A DNA stretch of 64,000 nucleotides from the NCBI RefSeq assembly GCF_008086345.1, contig NZ_CP043006.1, positions 62,001-126,000 of the forward strand, in the 5' to 3' direction. Position numbers and translations under genes: made by a program. The stretch comes from Chitinophaga sp. XS-30. Its GTDB lineage: Bacteria > Bacteroidota > Bacteroidia > Chitinophagales > Chitinophagaceae. The notes under the pieces were generated by a model. The model was given only the letters and a program-made list of their open reading frames with translations. It was not told the origin of the DNA and did no database searches. This document shows, in pieces, positions 19,301-27,809 of this stretch. Positions within the stretch are counted from its first letter, which is position 1. Each line of letters starts with the position of its first letter.

Positions 19301-20021
19301 TTACCACGGTCTCTCCCAGGGAGGTTACATTTAATTGCAGCATGATGGTCAATTCGCCTGATGCGGTTTTGGTAAGCTGGCTGCCGGTAATGGTCCGGGA
19401 TTCGCCGACGCTCATGCCTGCTGCTTTACCAACGTGCATTTCCAGTCCGGAGTATCCTACATAACTGAAAACAAGCACATCATCGTCCGCCGCATCAATA
19501 ATAAAGCGGCCGTGCGTGTCCGTAAATACGATACGGTTTTTGCCTTTCACTGACACCCTGGCATCAGCAAGCGGTGAACCAATATTGTTCATGACCACGC
19601 CTTTGACAGGACCTTTATCCTGTGGCACGAGCGGGAACAGTACCTTGGGCCGGGCGGTTACGACGACTGTATTCCCCTGTATCTCGTAAGTAAAGGGCTG
19701 GTCCCGGAGCAAGGCGGACAGCGCTTCGCGCAGGTTCACACTTTTCAGCCGTACGTTTACGGGACGGGCGGAACTGATATCCGCATCGTCATAAAAAAAT
19801 ACATAACCGGTTTGTTTTTTAATGGCATCGAAAACCTGTTCGAGCTTGACGGATTGCCCGCTGTAGTTGATCATCTGGGCCTTCGTAGCAGCGCTAAGCT
19901 GCATGAATGCCCCGATTAAAAAGATCGTTGTTAGCTTCATAACTAACATAATTTTGGTTGATAACGACGGCCATCGCATCCCATGAACGGGAAACTTGCC
20001 GCAAAACGCCTGAATTTGCAT
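16359..20021 (-). CDS. SusC/RagA-family TonB-dependent outer-membrane transporter
   Basis: The 1220-residue protein carries a long leader (signal MKLTTIFLIGAFMQLSAATKAQ from residue 28). It is followed by an STN domain (~57-123: VKLEQVFDAIKKQTGYVFFY...), a carboxypeptidase-regulatory-like domain (PVKGVVMNNIGSPLADARVS) and a plug (NGINTIEQALQGKLAGVVI, then RVRGTSTLLGTQEPVWVVDG). A C-terminal barrel ends in LSLSASF. The STN domain signals to the FecR/sigma pair encoded just upstream. The start at 20021 is typical of Chitinophaga SusC proteins; residue 25 or 28 is an alternative. The product likely imports peptides released by the neighbouring protease. Confidence 0.95.
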   Translation of the reverse strand: MQIQAFCGKFPVHGMRWPSLSTKIMLVMKLTTIFLIGAFMQLSAATKAQMINYSGQSVKLEQVFDAIKKQTGYVFFYDDADISSARPVNVRLKSVNLREALSALLRDQPFTYEIQGNTVVVTARPKVLFPLVPQDKGPVKGVVMNNIGSPLADARVSVKGKNRIVFTDTHGRFIIDAADDDVLVFSYVGYSGLEMHVGKAAGMSVGESRTITGSQLTKTASGELTIMLQLNVTSLGETVVTGYQTLKKSSVAGAVSSIKADELYLNGINTIEQALQGKLAGVVITNNSGLTGTRQKTRVRGTSTLLGTQEPVWVVDGVIQEDPLPFKASTLNALGEITTDNFDYIRDFVGTSIGWLNPNDIEDITVLKDASATAIYGVRAANGVIVINTKKGKVGPATVSYSMNTSITEKVTYDRLEMMNSKERVAVSKEIYERGLISNNMNNNAGYAGALSDYLNRRITADEFERRVARLETVNSDWFDLLFRMPFSINHNLSISGGNANTRYYASIGYNSTKGTAIGNDSKGYTGNVSITSRLTNKLNVSVRLSGSQKKVSGFYLVNPYSYAARINRALEAYDESGNLSYYTNAAGFKYNFINERDNNGLHNNTLSANTSIDVNYDILPGLRFQTMFGYNTSVMEGSSYATERSAHIAGKRNYDYGTAKPTDVLYINSRLPVGGELNSDRNTVSSWNWRNSLSYSKVFAGKHALTVMGGQEASSSRTTGASGTLYGYMHTRGKSFATVPLTYTAQKTANTLYTEMQASQRNADRLTNNMGLYATVNYAYDNRYVLNASVRSDASNRFGQYTGEKFNPVWAGGLRWNAAREKWFDRSNWLADLSLRASFGYQRNIVANVSPDLIVRIPTGAQSNIVDQFTGEDMLTLSKLPYADLRWERNTSVNLGIDLSLFHGRVQTTVDYYMKKGRDLISNLNVPVEYGVETMPVNGGDMLNRGIEITASFTPVRTKDFTWNVGVNTSKNFNEIQRTGTQMINWRTATSGTYYKSGYPVSGFWAFDFTGIDPENGYPMFNTTVKEAGDSLNDPTSYMQYMGKLDPDFTAGLSMTFRYKRFSLITGLNLQVGGKRFLLPVYNTTTGKLPTEYENLPAELVNRWTPSNKTASLPGLPDYTLQSVQLPNNRTYTQYYEMYNNSSARVVDASSLQCNNLSVNYSMPEHLATRLKCRNISVGGGVSQLFSIVSRDYKGRDPEVATGQQPRTRTYTLSLSASF

Positions 20022-20086
20022 ACTTTTGCAGTGTTTAGGTTGATATTTAAGCAGAATTATCCCTGTAAGAGATCGATCTTGAACAG

Positions 20087-20123
20087 ACCGGGGCCGGATG
20101 CAAACTGATCCCCGGTTTTTTTT
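20087..20123 (+). terminator. Hairpin with T8 tract oriented against the operon (between fecR and susC)
   Basis: A perfect 7-bp stem (20087-20093 with 20110-20116) is followed on the plus strand by T8 (20116-20123). The genes on both sides are on the minus strand, so in their direction it reads as an A-tract followed by a hairpin in the SusC 5' untranslated region. As a terminator it would stop antisense transcription coming through susC. As a leader hairpin it could affect susC mRNA processing. Confidence 0.5.
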
Positions 20124-20190
20124 GATCTGCGCTCTTTTGCTCCGGTTAACGGAACATCTCTAAAGTCGTTTTTTGTACCCTCCTGGCTAG

Positions 20191-21387
20191 TTAATACCTG
20201 ATGGTGATTTGTTTTTGGTTGTCGATAGTATAATTGATCCGCGTAACGCGTAATAAAGCCAATACCTGTTGCAGGCTGAGCGTGCGTTCTATGTCGCCGG
20301 AGAAAGTGCGTTCCGGCATCTTGCCCTCAAAGCGCACTTCCACATCGTACCAGCGCGCCACTTCCCGCATCACCTCCTGCAAGCTGGCTTTCCGGAAATG
20401 GAACAGACCGTTCCGCCAGGCATTCACTTCATCGAAATCAGCTTCCGTTACGGTCATGCCCCCCTGATTGCTGACCGTCACCTGTTGTCCCGGTTCCAGT
20501 ACTGTACCCGGCCTGTTGCTGCCGGAGCGCACCCGTACCGCACCTTCGAGCAACGCCGTTCTGATCATGCCGTCTTCGTTGTAAGCATTCACATTAAAAT
20601 GCGTGCCCAGCACTTCTACTTCAGCCCGGCCGTCGACATCTACGAAAAATGGCTTTCCGGCAGCTTTCGCCACTTCGAAATATGCTTCGCCCCGTATCCT
20701 TACTTTTCTTTCCTTACCGGTAAATACCACGGGATAGGTAACTGAGCTGCCGGCGTTCAGCCATATTTTGCTGCCATCCTGCAATAACAAATGGTAGGTC
20801 CTTCCATTGGGCGTGGCGATCGTATTATAAAAGATCTCATTTCCGGTTGCTGTGGCGCCGGTGTAGGAAATCCGTCCCTTGCCCAGTTTCAGATTAGCCC
20901 CGTTATCCCCGTCAATTTCGCCGGATGGCAGGCTGTCGAGCAACACCGTGCTGCCGTCCGCACGGGTCAGGATAGCCCCCTCCCTGCCAGGCTGTACGTC
21001 TATGGCAGGCGTAACATGCGCCAGTTGGGGACCGGCCGCCGGTTTCCGCAGCAACAGGAAGGCGCTGGCCGCAAGCACCAGCAATATTGCCGCGGCAGCC
21101 ACTTTATAGCGGCCTAGCACCGCAAGCAGACCACGCGGCCGTGAGGCTGCACGACGGTCCAGCGACAGGATGTTATGAGCGATATCCCGGTAAGGCGCAG
21201 GATCAGCCGGCAGGTTTTCGTTGGCCGCCAGAAACGCTTCTCCCGCTTCCCCGGCCATTGCATCTCCGGAATGCGCATGGAGATACGCCATCAACTCGGC
21301 GGCCTCTTCGTCAGTGATCAAATTATCCGCATGGCGGTCCAATAAATAGGCAAGTCGTTGCTGTTCCATAGCTGTTTGTACTATCAT
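20191..21387 (-). CDS. FecR-family anti-sigma / sensor protein
   Basis: The 398-residue inner-membrane protein has a cytoplasmic N-terminal part (~90 residues, DUF4880-like, LDRHADNLITDEEAAELMAY) and one membrane segment (KVAAAAILLVLAASAFLLL, ~92-110). A periplasmic FecR domain follows (LPSGEIDGDNGANLKL, DGSKIWLNAGSSVTYPVVFT, RIRGEAYFEVAKAAGKPFFV) with a C-terminal STN-interacting region (FHFRKASLQEVMREVARWYD). It relays the signal from the SusC STN domain to the sigma factor encoded 46 bp upstream. It is not translationally coupled to susC, which lies 170 bp further down behind a hairpin. Confidence 0.95.
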   Translation of the reverse strand: MIVQTAMEQQRLAYLLDRHADNLITDEEAAELMAYLHAHSGDAMAGEAGEAFLAANENLPADPAPYRDIAHNILSLDRRAASRPRGLLAVLGRYKVAAAAILLVLAASAFLLLRKPAAGPQLAHVTPAIDVQPGREGAILTRADGSTVLLDSLPSGEIDGDNGANLKLGKGRISYTGATATGNEIFYNTIATPNGRTYHLLLQDGSKIWLNAGSSVTYPVVFTGKERKVRIRGEAYFEVAKAAGKPFFVDVDGRAEVEVLGTHFNVNAYNEDGMIRTALLEGAVRVRSGSNRPGTVLEPGQQVTVSNQGGMTVTEADFDEVNAWRNGLFHFRKASLQEVMREVARWYDVEVRFEGKMPERTFSGDIERTLSLQQVLALLRVTRINYTIDNQKQITIRY

Positions 21388-21432
21388 TAACCTTTGAAAA
21401 TGAAAAAGGGGGGTATTGGCAGGAAAAAAAAT

Positions 21433-22032
21433 TTAAAATAATAAAATGGCCGGCAGGAGTTTGCCTGCATCCCGGAGTTTCTTACGGATCTTTTGCAGGG
21501 CGATGGCCAGTGTTTTCTTTACATAATCGGGAGAAAGTCCCAGTATTTGCGCTATTTCGGCTATGCGCCGGCCCTGCTCACGGCTGAGGCGATAAATGGC
21601 ATACTGCCGGGGCGACAGGTCCCCCAGGGCTTCCTGTATGATACGCGCGGTTTCTCCCAGCACGAGGCGTTGTTCCGCATGCAGGCCGGAGGTGGCTTCA
21701 GCGGGACCAGCGGATTGCCAGCCGTCATGCAACCGGCTGCGGAGATGATTCTTTTTTATTAAACGATAGCATTCATTAATGATAATGCGCCTTACCCAGC
21801 CGCCCGGGTTTTCTATGCCCGGTATGCTGTCACGGTTGAGCCAGATACGCATAAAAGCCTCCTGCAGCACCTCTGCCGCATCAGCTTCCGATTTAACGAG
21901 CCGAAGGATCGCCCCGCTCAACAGGTGCATAAAGTGCTGGTAAATCGTATTGAAAGCATCTTCTTCCCCCTCTGCCATCCGGTCAAAAAGCCCCCTTTCT
22001 TCCCATGGCTCGTATGTTCCCTTAAAGGCCAT
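21433..22032 (-). CDS. ECF RNA polymerase sigma factor (FecI-like)
   Basis: The 199-residue protein has sigma region 2 (EDAFNTIYQHFMHLLSGAIL, then SEADAAEVLQEAFMRIWLNR and GWVRRIIINECYRLIKKN) and region 4 (LGDLSPRQYAIYRLSREQGR, then RIAEIAQILGLSPDYVKKTL). It pairs with the FecR protein encoded 46 bp downstream and is expected to drive the SusC operon when substrate is present. It is divergent from the DUF2200 gene across a 185-bp gap that should hold both promoters. Confidence 0.95.
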   Translation of the reverse strand: MAFKGTYEPWEERGLFDRMAEGEEDAFNTIYQHFMHLLSGAILRLVKSEADAAEVLQEAFMRIWLNRDSIPGIENPGGWVRRIIINECYRLIKKNHLRSRLHDGWQSAGPAEATSGLHAEQRLVLGETARIIQEALGDLSPRQYAIYRLSREQGRRIAEIAQILGLSPDYVKKTLAIALQKIRKKLRDAGKLLPAILLF

Positions 22033-22217
22033 TCACATAACTTTGGTTGCGTTCGGGTACAATAATACCCAAAAACCTTTGCTTTACCATTTCCGGAGTC
22101 GCCGCTTCCTTATCCGGCTGAAAATTCTTGTAACGGGTAGTTAATAAAAAACCGGCAGGAAAGGCAAATTATGCAAAAAGGCGTAGTAATTTAGCACATA
22201 CCATCAAACCGCGAAAT

Positions 22218-22580
22218 ATGAAAACGACCCCGGCGCACGATCAGCGCATCGCAAAAATGATCTTCGCATCAGTCTATCCGTTGTATATCGAAAAGGTGGA
22301 GAAGAAAGGCAGAACAAAAGAAGAACTGCACCAGGTCATACAATGGTTAACCGGTTTCGATAACAAACAGCTGCAACAACTGATAGCAGAAAGAGTAACG
22401 TTTGAAACATTCTTCCAGCGTGCAACACTAAACCCCAATGCACACCTCATCACAGGATTAATTTGCGGCTACCGGGTAGAGGAGATCGAAAACCCGTTAA
22501 CCCAACAAGCCAGGTATCTGGACAAATTAGTGGATGAACTGGCGAAGGGCAGGAAGATGGAAAAGATCCTTCGGGGCTGA
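22218..22580 (+). CDS. DUF2200 family protein
   Basis: This 120-residue cytoplasmic protein matches DUF2200 across its length (HDQRIAKMIFASVYPLYIEK, VEKKGRTKEELHQVIQWLTG, then TFETFFQRATLNPNAHLITG and CGYRVEEIENPL). The family function is unknown. It stands alone between two sigma/FecR modules, divergent from the first and 70 bp upstream of the second. Confidence 0.85.
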   Translation: MKTTPAHDQRIAKMIFASVYPLYIEKVEKKGRTKEELHQVIQWLTGFDNKQLQQLIAERVTFETFFQRATLNPNAHLITGLICGYRVEEIENPLTQQARYLDKLVDELAKGRKMEKILRG

Positions 22581-22650
22581 TAGCTGACCGCTTAACTTTA
22601 AGTTAACCTGTCCGGGCTATCTTCGCATCATCATTCTTTCATCATCAAAC

Positions 22651-23280
22651 ATGTATCCAACTGATACTTTTTCATCTTTTACTGATGCGGAGCTGGTCAG
22701 CCTGATGCAATCAGGCCATGAAAAAGCATTTGCAGCAATATATGACCGCTATTGGGAGCGGCTCTACGCAGATGCCGGAAAGCGGCTGGGGAATATCATG
22801 GCAACACAGGATATTGTGCAGGATATCATGGAAAGTATCTGGATAAAGCGGCAAACCCTGACTACCCAAAACGGGTCACTGGCCCCCTACCTGTTTACCA
22901 TATTGAAATATCGCATCATAGATACGCTGGCGCATACTCGCAAACAGGAAGTCTGTTACCACGCTTTCGGCCAGTTGCTGGCTTTGCAGGAACAGCGCAT
23001 ACTGGAAGGGCTTATCTCCAAAGAATTACAGGCGCATATCGATCATGAGATATCGGCAATGGCCGATAACATGCAGAAAGTGATACGGCTCAGCCGCGAA
23101 GAAGGGAACTCAGTGGCCGAAATAGCACGCTTGTTATCCTTATCCGAGCAAACCGTCCGCAACCTGCTATCGCAGGCCGTTAAAAGGCTGAGGATCTGCG
23201 TGGAACAGTTTTACAGCGACCAGCCCTCACAAGCCCCGCCCGCTTTCATGGCCGCCGCGATCGTCTTCCTCGGCCTGTAA
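22651..23280 (+). CDS. ECF RNA polymerase sigma factor (FecI-like), second module
   Basis: The 209-residue protein has region 2 (EKAFAAIYDRYWERLYADAG, ATQDIVQDIMESIWIKRQTL, APYLFTILKYRIIDTLAHTR) and region 4 (MADNMQKVIRLSREEGNSVA, then EIARLLSLSEQTVRNLLSQA). It belongs to the Bacteroidetes sigma-70 group that acts with FecR. The FecR gene follows after 80 bp, then a TonB receptor and a lipoprotein, forming a second cell-surface signalling module. Confidence 0.93.
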   Translation: MYPTDTFSSFTDAELVSLMQSGHEKAFAAIYDRYWERLYADAGKRLGNIMATQDIVQDIMESIWIKRQTLTTQNGSLAPYLFTILKYRIIDTLAHTRKQEVCYHAFGQLLALQEQRILEGLISKELQAHIDHEISAMADNMQKVIRLSREEGNSVAEIARLLSLSEQTVRNLLSQAVKRLRICVEQFYSDQPSQAPPAFMAAAIVFLGL

Positions 23281-23360
23281 TGATTGTTTACAATTTGGTA
23301 ACATACTTCAGCGGTATAAAACCCTCTTTTTTAAAGTAATAGTACTGAACACGTACTATT

Positions 23361-24335
23361 ATGAATTTCTTTCAGCAAATATTCAGGCGTTATCAGCAGC
23401 ATAATTCGGGCCAGCAGGAAAAGGAGCTGGTAGACCGCTGGTATGATGCTACCGGTAATACTCCGCGCCCTGACTGGATGAGCGCGGAACATACCCGGCA
23501 GCTAAAGGAAAGTACCTGGCAGCGGATAACGGCCAACCTCGGACTGGAAACTACCACCACCCGGGCCAGGGGAATGCGCCGGATACCTCCCATAGTCAAA
23601 TACGCGGCAGCGGCGGCGATCACCGGTCTGGGAATATGGGGGATAATGCAATACTTCTCCCAAACATCCCGTCAGCACACGCAACACTCCGTATTCACAA
23701 CATATACGGCCAAGCCTGGCACGCAAAAGCATATAACATTGCCGGACGGAACAGAGATATGGCTGAATAACGGCTCTTCCCTGCGGGTAAAAAGCCCCTC
23801 CACCCCCGATACCTCCCGTGAAGTATGGCTCACGGAAGGCGAAGCCTATTTCCAGGTAGCAAAGGACCGGAACAGACCGTTTATCGTACATGTGGATGCT
23901 TTGACAACCCGGGTGCTGGGCACTGCATTCAACATCCAGGCATACCGGGAACTTTCAAAGTTACAGGTAAGCGTAACAGCAGGACAGGTACAGGTTGGAT
24001 ATCATCAGAACGTGCTGGACACGCTTACGCGAAACATGCAACTGGACTACCATCCGGCTTCCGGGGAATTTTCCGTTGTACATAAAGAAATGCCGGGAAA
24101 AAGCAGCTGGCGGGATGGGCGTTTTGTGCTGGACAGGGCAGATTTCAGCGAACTTGCCCTGCGGCTCAGGTTGAGATACGGTCTTTTGCTGATCAGCGAA
24201 AATGAACGCATCAGGCACACGGCCTTTTCTGCCGGCTTCCAGCCGGATGCCTCACTACAAAGTGTGCTGGAAACTTTATGCACACTATACAATACCCGCT
24301 ATACCATCAAAAAAGATACGCTTATTATTCACTAA
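23361..24335 (+). CDS. FecR-family anti-sigma / sensor protein, second module
   Basis: The 324-residue protein has a short cytoplasmic N-terminus (~75 residues), a membrane segment (IVKYAAAAAITGLGIWGIMQ, ~77-97) and a periplasmic FecR domain (KHITLPDGTEIWLNNGSSLR, then REVWLTEGEAYFQVAKDRNR and ALTTRVLGTAFNIQAYRE). Its C-terminal region (FVLDRADFSELALRLRLRYG) should contact the receptor's STN domain. It follows the sigma-factor gene by 80 bp and precedes the TonB-receptor gene, with a hairpin directly after its stop codon. Confidence 0.93.
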   Translation: MNFFQQIFRRYQQHNSGQQEKELVDRWYDATGNTPRPDWMSAEHTRQLKESTWQRITANLGLETTTTRARGMRRIPPIVKYAAAAAITGLGIWGIMQYFSQTSRQHTQHSVFTTYTAKPGTQKHITLPDGTEIWLNNGSSLRVKSPSTPDTSREVWLTEGEAYFQVAKDRNRPFIVHVDALTTRVLGTAFNIQAYRELSKLQVSVTAGQVQVGYHQNVLDTLTRNMQLDYHPASGEFSVVHKEMPGKSSWRDGRFVLDRADFSELALRLRLRYGLLLISENERIRHTAFSAGFQPDASLQSVLETLCTLYNTRYTIKKDTLIIH

Positions 24336-24362
24336 AAAAACTGTCCCGTTGGAGCGGGACAG
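24334..24362 (-). terminator. A-tract plus hairpin between fecR and the TonB-receptor gene
   Basis: An A-tract directly at the FecR stop codon (24334-24340) is followed by a perfect 8-bp stem (24341-24348 with 24355-24362) and a 6-nt loop. Read on the minus strand it is a hairpin followed by T7, a canonical intrinsic terminator pointing against the operon. The same arrangement occurs in the first sigma/FecR/SusC module. Confidence 0.55.
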
Positions 24363-24413
24363 CAGGATCGCCATTTGGAGATGGCAATTGTTCTATTTAA
24401 ACAGTATAAAAGT

Positions 24414-27400
24414 ATGAAAAAAACTGTACAGCGTTGTACCGGGAAACGGTGCGCCGGCAGCAAGTCCCTGCTGCTGGCAATGGGGTTACTGCTTTCCTGT
24501 ATCGGAAGCTACGCACAAGGCGGGTCAAACAAAAAGATATCAGCGGATTTTCCGGCTGGCTCTTTGATTCAACGGCTGAAAACGCTGCAACAAAAAACCG
24601 GCGTTACCATCGCATTTGATGAAAAGGAAATCGGCAGCACCCGGTTGCCGGCCGCAAAATTCAGCAACGCCGGACTGAAAGAAGTCATGCAGCAAACACT
24701 GGCCAACACTCCCTTCAGCTGGAAACTGGCCGGGGCGTCCGTGGTAGTGACCGCGCAACCAGTTGCCGCCTCCGCTTCCGCCGTTCCGGTTGACCCCGGT
24801 ATCATAGCCGGCAAAATAATCGATGGCAAAGGCACGATACTGCCGTTCGCCACTATCAGGATCATACAAACCGGGAAAGCGGTATTAAGTACCGCGGATG
24901 GCCTTTACAAGTTCAGCCTGCCGCCGGGTACCTATACCATTGAGGCCAGCTACACCGGTTACCAGTCAAAACGCATTACAGGCATAGCCGTGCAATCCGG
25001 CAAGGCAACCACTTTGGATATCGTATTGCCGCAATCCACCAAAACGCTGGGCACGGTAGTGATATCGTCTACCTACAACAGGGCATCTGTTGAGGGGCAC
25101 TATACCCGGCAGAAGAACGCCGCCACTGTAACGGACGGCATCAGCGCCGAACAGATTGCCCGCACACCGGACAATGATATGGGGCAGGCCCTCAGAAGAG
25201 TGTCAGGCTTGACAACGGTTGACAATAAGACCGTTATCGTACGCGGCATGTCTGACCGCTACAACCAGGCCATGCTGGACGGCGTGGTGATTCCCAGCAC
25301 ATCCATGAACAAAAGGAATTTCTCTTTCGACATCATTCCGGTGGAGATGGTGAGCAATGTAGTGGTGAATAAAACCGCTACACCGGATATCAGCTCGGAA
25401 TTCTCCGGCGGCCAGGTTTCCATCAATACCCTGGACATTCCGGCACAGAACTTTACCATCATCACCATCGGCACAGGCGGCAACAGCCAGACCACCGGCA
25501 AGGATTTCTACCGGCTCGGAGAACGGCATAACAGCGAATATTTCGGTTTCTTCGACAAGTCTGCCAGGAAACCTGAAGGTTTGCTGCCCTGGTACTGGAA
25601 TAACGAAGCTGCACAACTGGATGCTCCTCCCGGCACCAGCGATGATCCGCGGCTGAACGACTGGAGCCTGAACCACGAGCGCCCGGACCTGAAATACAAC
25701 GACCTCGATGCGATAGAGCAATCCAGGAAGTTGAGTAACGCCGCCCTGAAAACGGTGAAGTACACCGGGGCGCCCAATCAGAATTACCGGGTGGCGCTGG
25801 GCCGTCTCTACAAACTGAAGAATGATATGCAGTTCGGCTTTACCGCCAGTGCCAATCTCCGCAATGAGCAGAACATCGTTCATTTCAATAATGTCCGTGG
25901 ACAGGAATTTACCAAAAGCTATATAGATAGTACAAAATACGGACAGAACGGAGCAGGGACTTCTTACCGCTTCAACAGCAGCAGCGGATTAGTGGGCAAC
26001 CTGGGGCTTCAGGGAAAAAACTTCAAAGTGGCGCTAAAAAATATGTACGCCCGTACCTATAGCGACAACTACAATGAGTCCGTACGCCTGGACTACAGGG
26101 ACGAAACGAACCCGATGCGGAAAGAATTGTACCAGTTGCCGGAAGCCATGTCTCTCCAGCAACACCAGCTCACCGGCGAATACCAGCTGCCCGGAGGCAT
26201 CCGGTTCGACGGCCTTTTGGCCTACAACAAGATCAGGCAGGAGATACTGGACGAAAGGAAGTTGCAATACCGGCTTACCGCCCAGATTGGCAATGAATAC
26301 TATTTCCAAAGCCCCAGTTTGCTGACCCATTCCGGATGGTCCAACAATACCGTGGCGCTGGACTCCAGGATGTGGACCGGCATCAATGAACAGGACTATA
26401 ACTGGGCGGCCAATTTTTCGAGGCCATTCGGCATAGGAACTGCACTGACAACGGTTGTCAAACTCGGTTATCAGGGCTGGACGAAAAAGCGCGTGCTCGA
26501 TGTATTCCGGATGCTGCCGATGACAAGATCCGCAAAACCCGGCGAGATCCTGGAAAATATCCAGATGCCCTATGAAGTGCTGATGGACCCCGCCAATGTA
26601 GGAGCAGGTACCAACCAGGCTTACTACTATGCAGAGAATATCGGTGGAAGGGTCTTCAGCGGCGACATGAACAATCACTCCATGTACCTGATGGCCGATC
26701 AGAAACTGTTTGATAAACTGAGGCTGGTGTATGGCGCAAGACTGGAATACTACGACCTGAGCAACCGGCAGGCTGAATTGTTGAAACGCCGGTATGGCAA
26801 CGACATCCCTGATTACCTGGATTTCCAGGAAGAGACCAGAGAGCAGGACTGGCAATTACTGCCGTCCATCAACGCGACCTACAGCCTCACCAATACATTG
26901 AATCTCCGGGCCAGCTATTCCAAAACCGCTATACGGCCGGATTTCCGGGAAACCTCCTTCTTCGGTTTTTATGATTACGAACTGGATGCCAGCGTATCCG
27001 GGCAGGATGTAGTGTCTACCATGGTAGATAACGTGGACCTCCGCCTGGAATGGTACCCCAGTCCCGGCGAGATCATTTCACTGACCGGGTACTATAAGTA
27101 TCTCGATAAACCGATCGAACTGGTCAATCATCCTTCCTTTCAGGATGGCAACTATTACGTTTATGCCAACATGGCTGCCGCCAGGAACTACGGCCTCGAA
27201 ATGGAACTGCGCAAGAACCTTTCCTTCATTGCCGACAGGTCATGGCTGGCGGACCTGTTCATCTATGCGAACGGAACGCTGCTGAAGTCGCAGGTCGACT
27301 ATGAAGGGCCCTGGGAGTTCAGAACAGTGGATGGCAAAATTGAAAGATACAAGGAACGGGTTCCGGGAATGGACCGCCCGCTGATCGGACAGTCGCCCTG

Positions 27401-27788
27401 GCTCCTGAACCTTGGCATCGGCTATTGGGGAGAGTATTTCGGCGCAACCGCCAGTTACAATCACCGGGGATACCGCTCCAATCTGATCATGAAAGACCCG
27501 AACGCCATTGAATTTGAACTGGCTCCCAGGCTGCTGGATCTCCAGTTGTATGGAAGGTTCCTGAAGAAAAAGCTGGAAGTCAAGATCAATGCGGCCAACC
27601 TGTTGAATGAATGGACCCGCTACTATGTGAACGCAAAAGCATACGAGTATGTGAACAACAGCAGCGGTGAACTCAAATACAACCTGATAAAAGGCAATAA
27701 CGGTTACAAAAAAGAAGATGGCGACCTGATCATGTATCGCAGGCAGGAAGGCCTCCGCTTCAGCATCTCTGCTACTTACAAGTTTTAG
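24414..27788 (+). CDS. TonB-dependent outer-membrane receptor with STN domain
   Basis: ATG 24414 is chosen over the in-frame ATG 24375 because it opens a signal peptide (KSLLLAMGLLLSCIGSYAQ). The ~1124-residue product then has an STN domain (FPAGSLIQRLKTLQQKTGVT, then GLKEVMQQTLANTPFSWKLA), a carboxypeptidase-regulatory-like domain (IAGKIIDGKGTILPFATIRI) and a plug (PDNDMGQALRRVSGLTTVDN, then RGMSDRYNQAMLDGVVIPST). A barrel ends in RFSISATYKF. It is of the stand-alone TonB-receptor type, with no SusD gene nearby. With the sigma/FecR pair upstream it forms a surface-signalling uptake system; the substrate is not identifiable. Confidence 0.92.
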   Translation: MKKTVQRCTGKRCAGSKSLLLAMGLLLSCIGSYAQGGSNKKISADFPAGSLIQRLKTLQQKTGVTIAFDEKEIGSTRLPAAKFSNAGLKEVMQQTLANTPFSWKLAGASVVVTAQPVAASASAVPVDPGIIAGKIIDGKGTILPFATIRIIQTGKAVLSTADGLYKFSLPPGTYTIEASYTGYQSKRITGIAVQSGKATTLDIVLPQSTKTLGTVVISSTYNRASVEGHYTRQKNAATVTDGISAEQIARTPDNDMGQALRRVSGLTTVDNKTVIVRGMSDRYNQAMLDGVVIPSTSMNKRNFSFDIIPVEMVSNVVVNKTATPDISSEFSGGQVSINTLDIPAQNFTIITIGTGGNSQTTGKDFYRLGERHNSEYFGFFDKSARKPEGLLPWYWNNEAAQLDAPPGTSDDPRLNDWSLNHERPDLKYNDLDAIEQSRKLSNAALKTVKYTGAPNQNYRVALGRLYKLKNDMQFGFTASANLRNEQNIVHFNNVRGQEFTKSYIDSTKYGQNGAGTSYRFNSSSGLVGNLGLQGKNFKVALKNMYARTYSDNYNESVRLDYRDETNPMRKELYQLPEAMSLQQHQLTGEYQLPGGIRFDGLLAYNKIRQEILDERKLQYRLTAQIGNEYYFQSPSLLTHSGWSNNTVALDSRMWTGINEQDYNWAANFSRPFGIGTALTTVVKLGYQGWTKKRVLDVFRMLPMTRSAKPGEILENIQMPYEVLMDPANVGAGTNQAYYYAENIGGRVFSGDMNNHSMYLMADQKLFDKLRLVYGARLEYYDLSNRQAELLKRRYGNDIPDYLDFQEETREQDWQLLPSINATYSLTNTLNLRASYSKTAIRPDFRETSFFGFYDYELDASVSGQDVVSTMVDNVDLRLEWYPSPGEIISLTGYYKYLDKPIELVNHPSFQDGNYYVYANMAAARNYGLEMELRKNLSFIADRSWLADLFIYANGTLLKSQVDYEGPWEFRTVDGKIERYKERVPGMDRPLIGQSPWLLNLGIGYWGEYFGATASYNHRGYRSNLIMKDPNAIEFELAPRLLDLQLYGRFLKKKLEVKINAANLLNEWTRYYVNAKAYEYVNNSSGELKYNLIKGNNGYKKEDGDLIMYRRQEGLRFSISATYKF

Positions 27789-27809
27789 TCATTGTTAAAA
27801 TTCCGATCT

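Noticed and set aside
25203..26855. Long minus-strand frames within the TonB receptor gene
   Set aside because: Shadows of the receptor coding sequence, with no start support or motifs.
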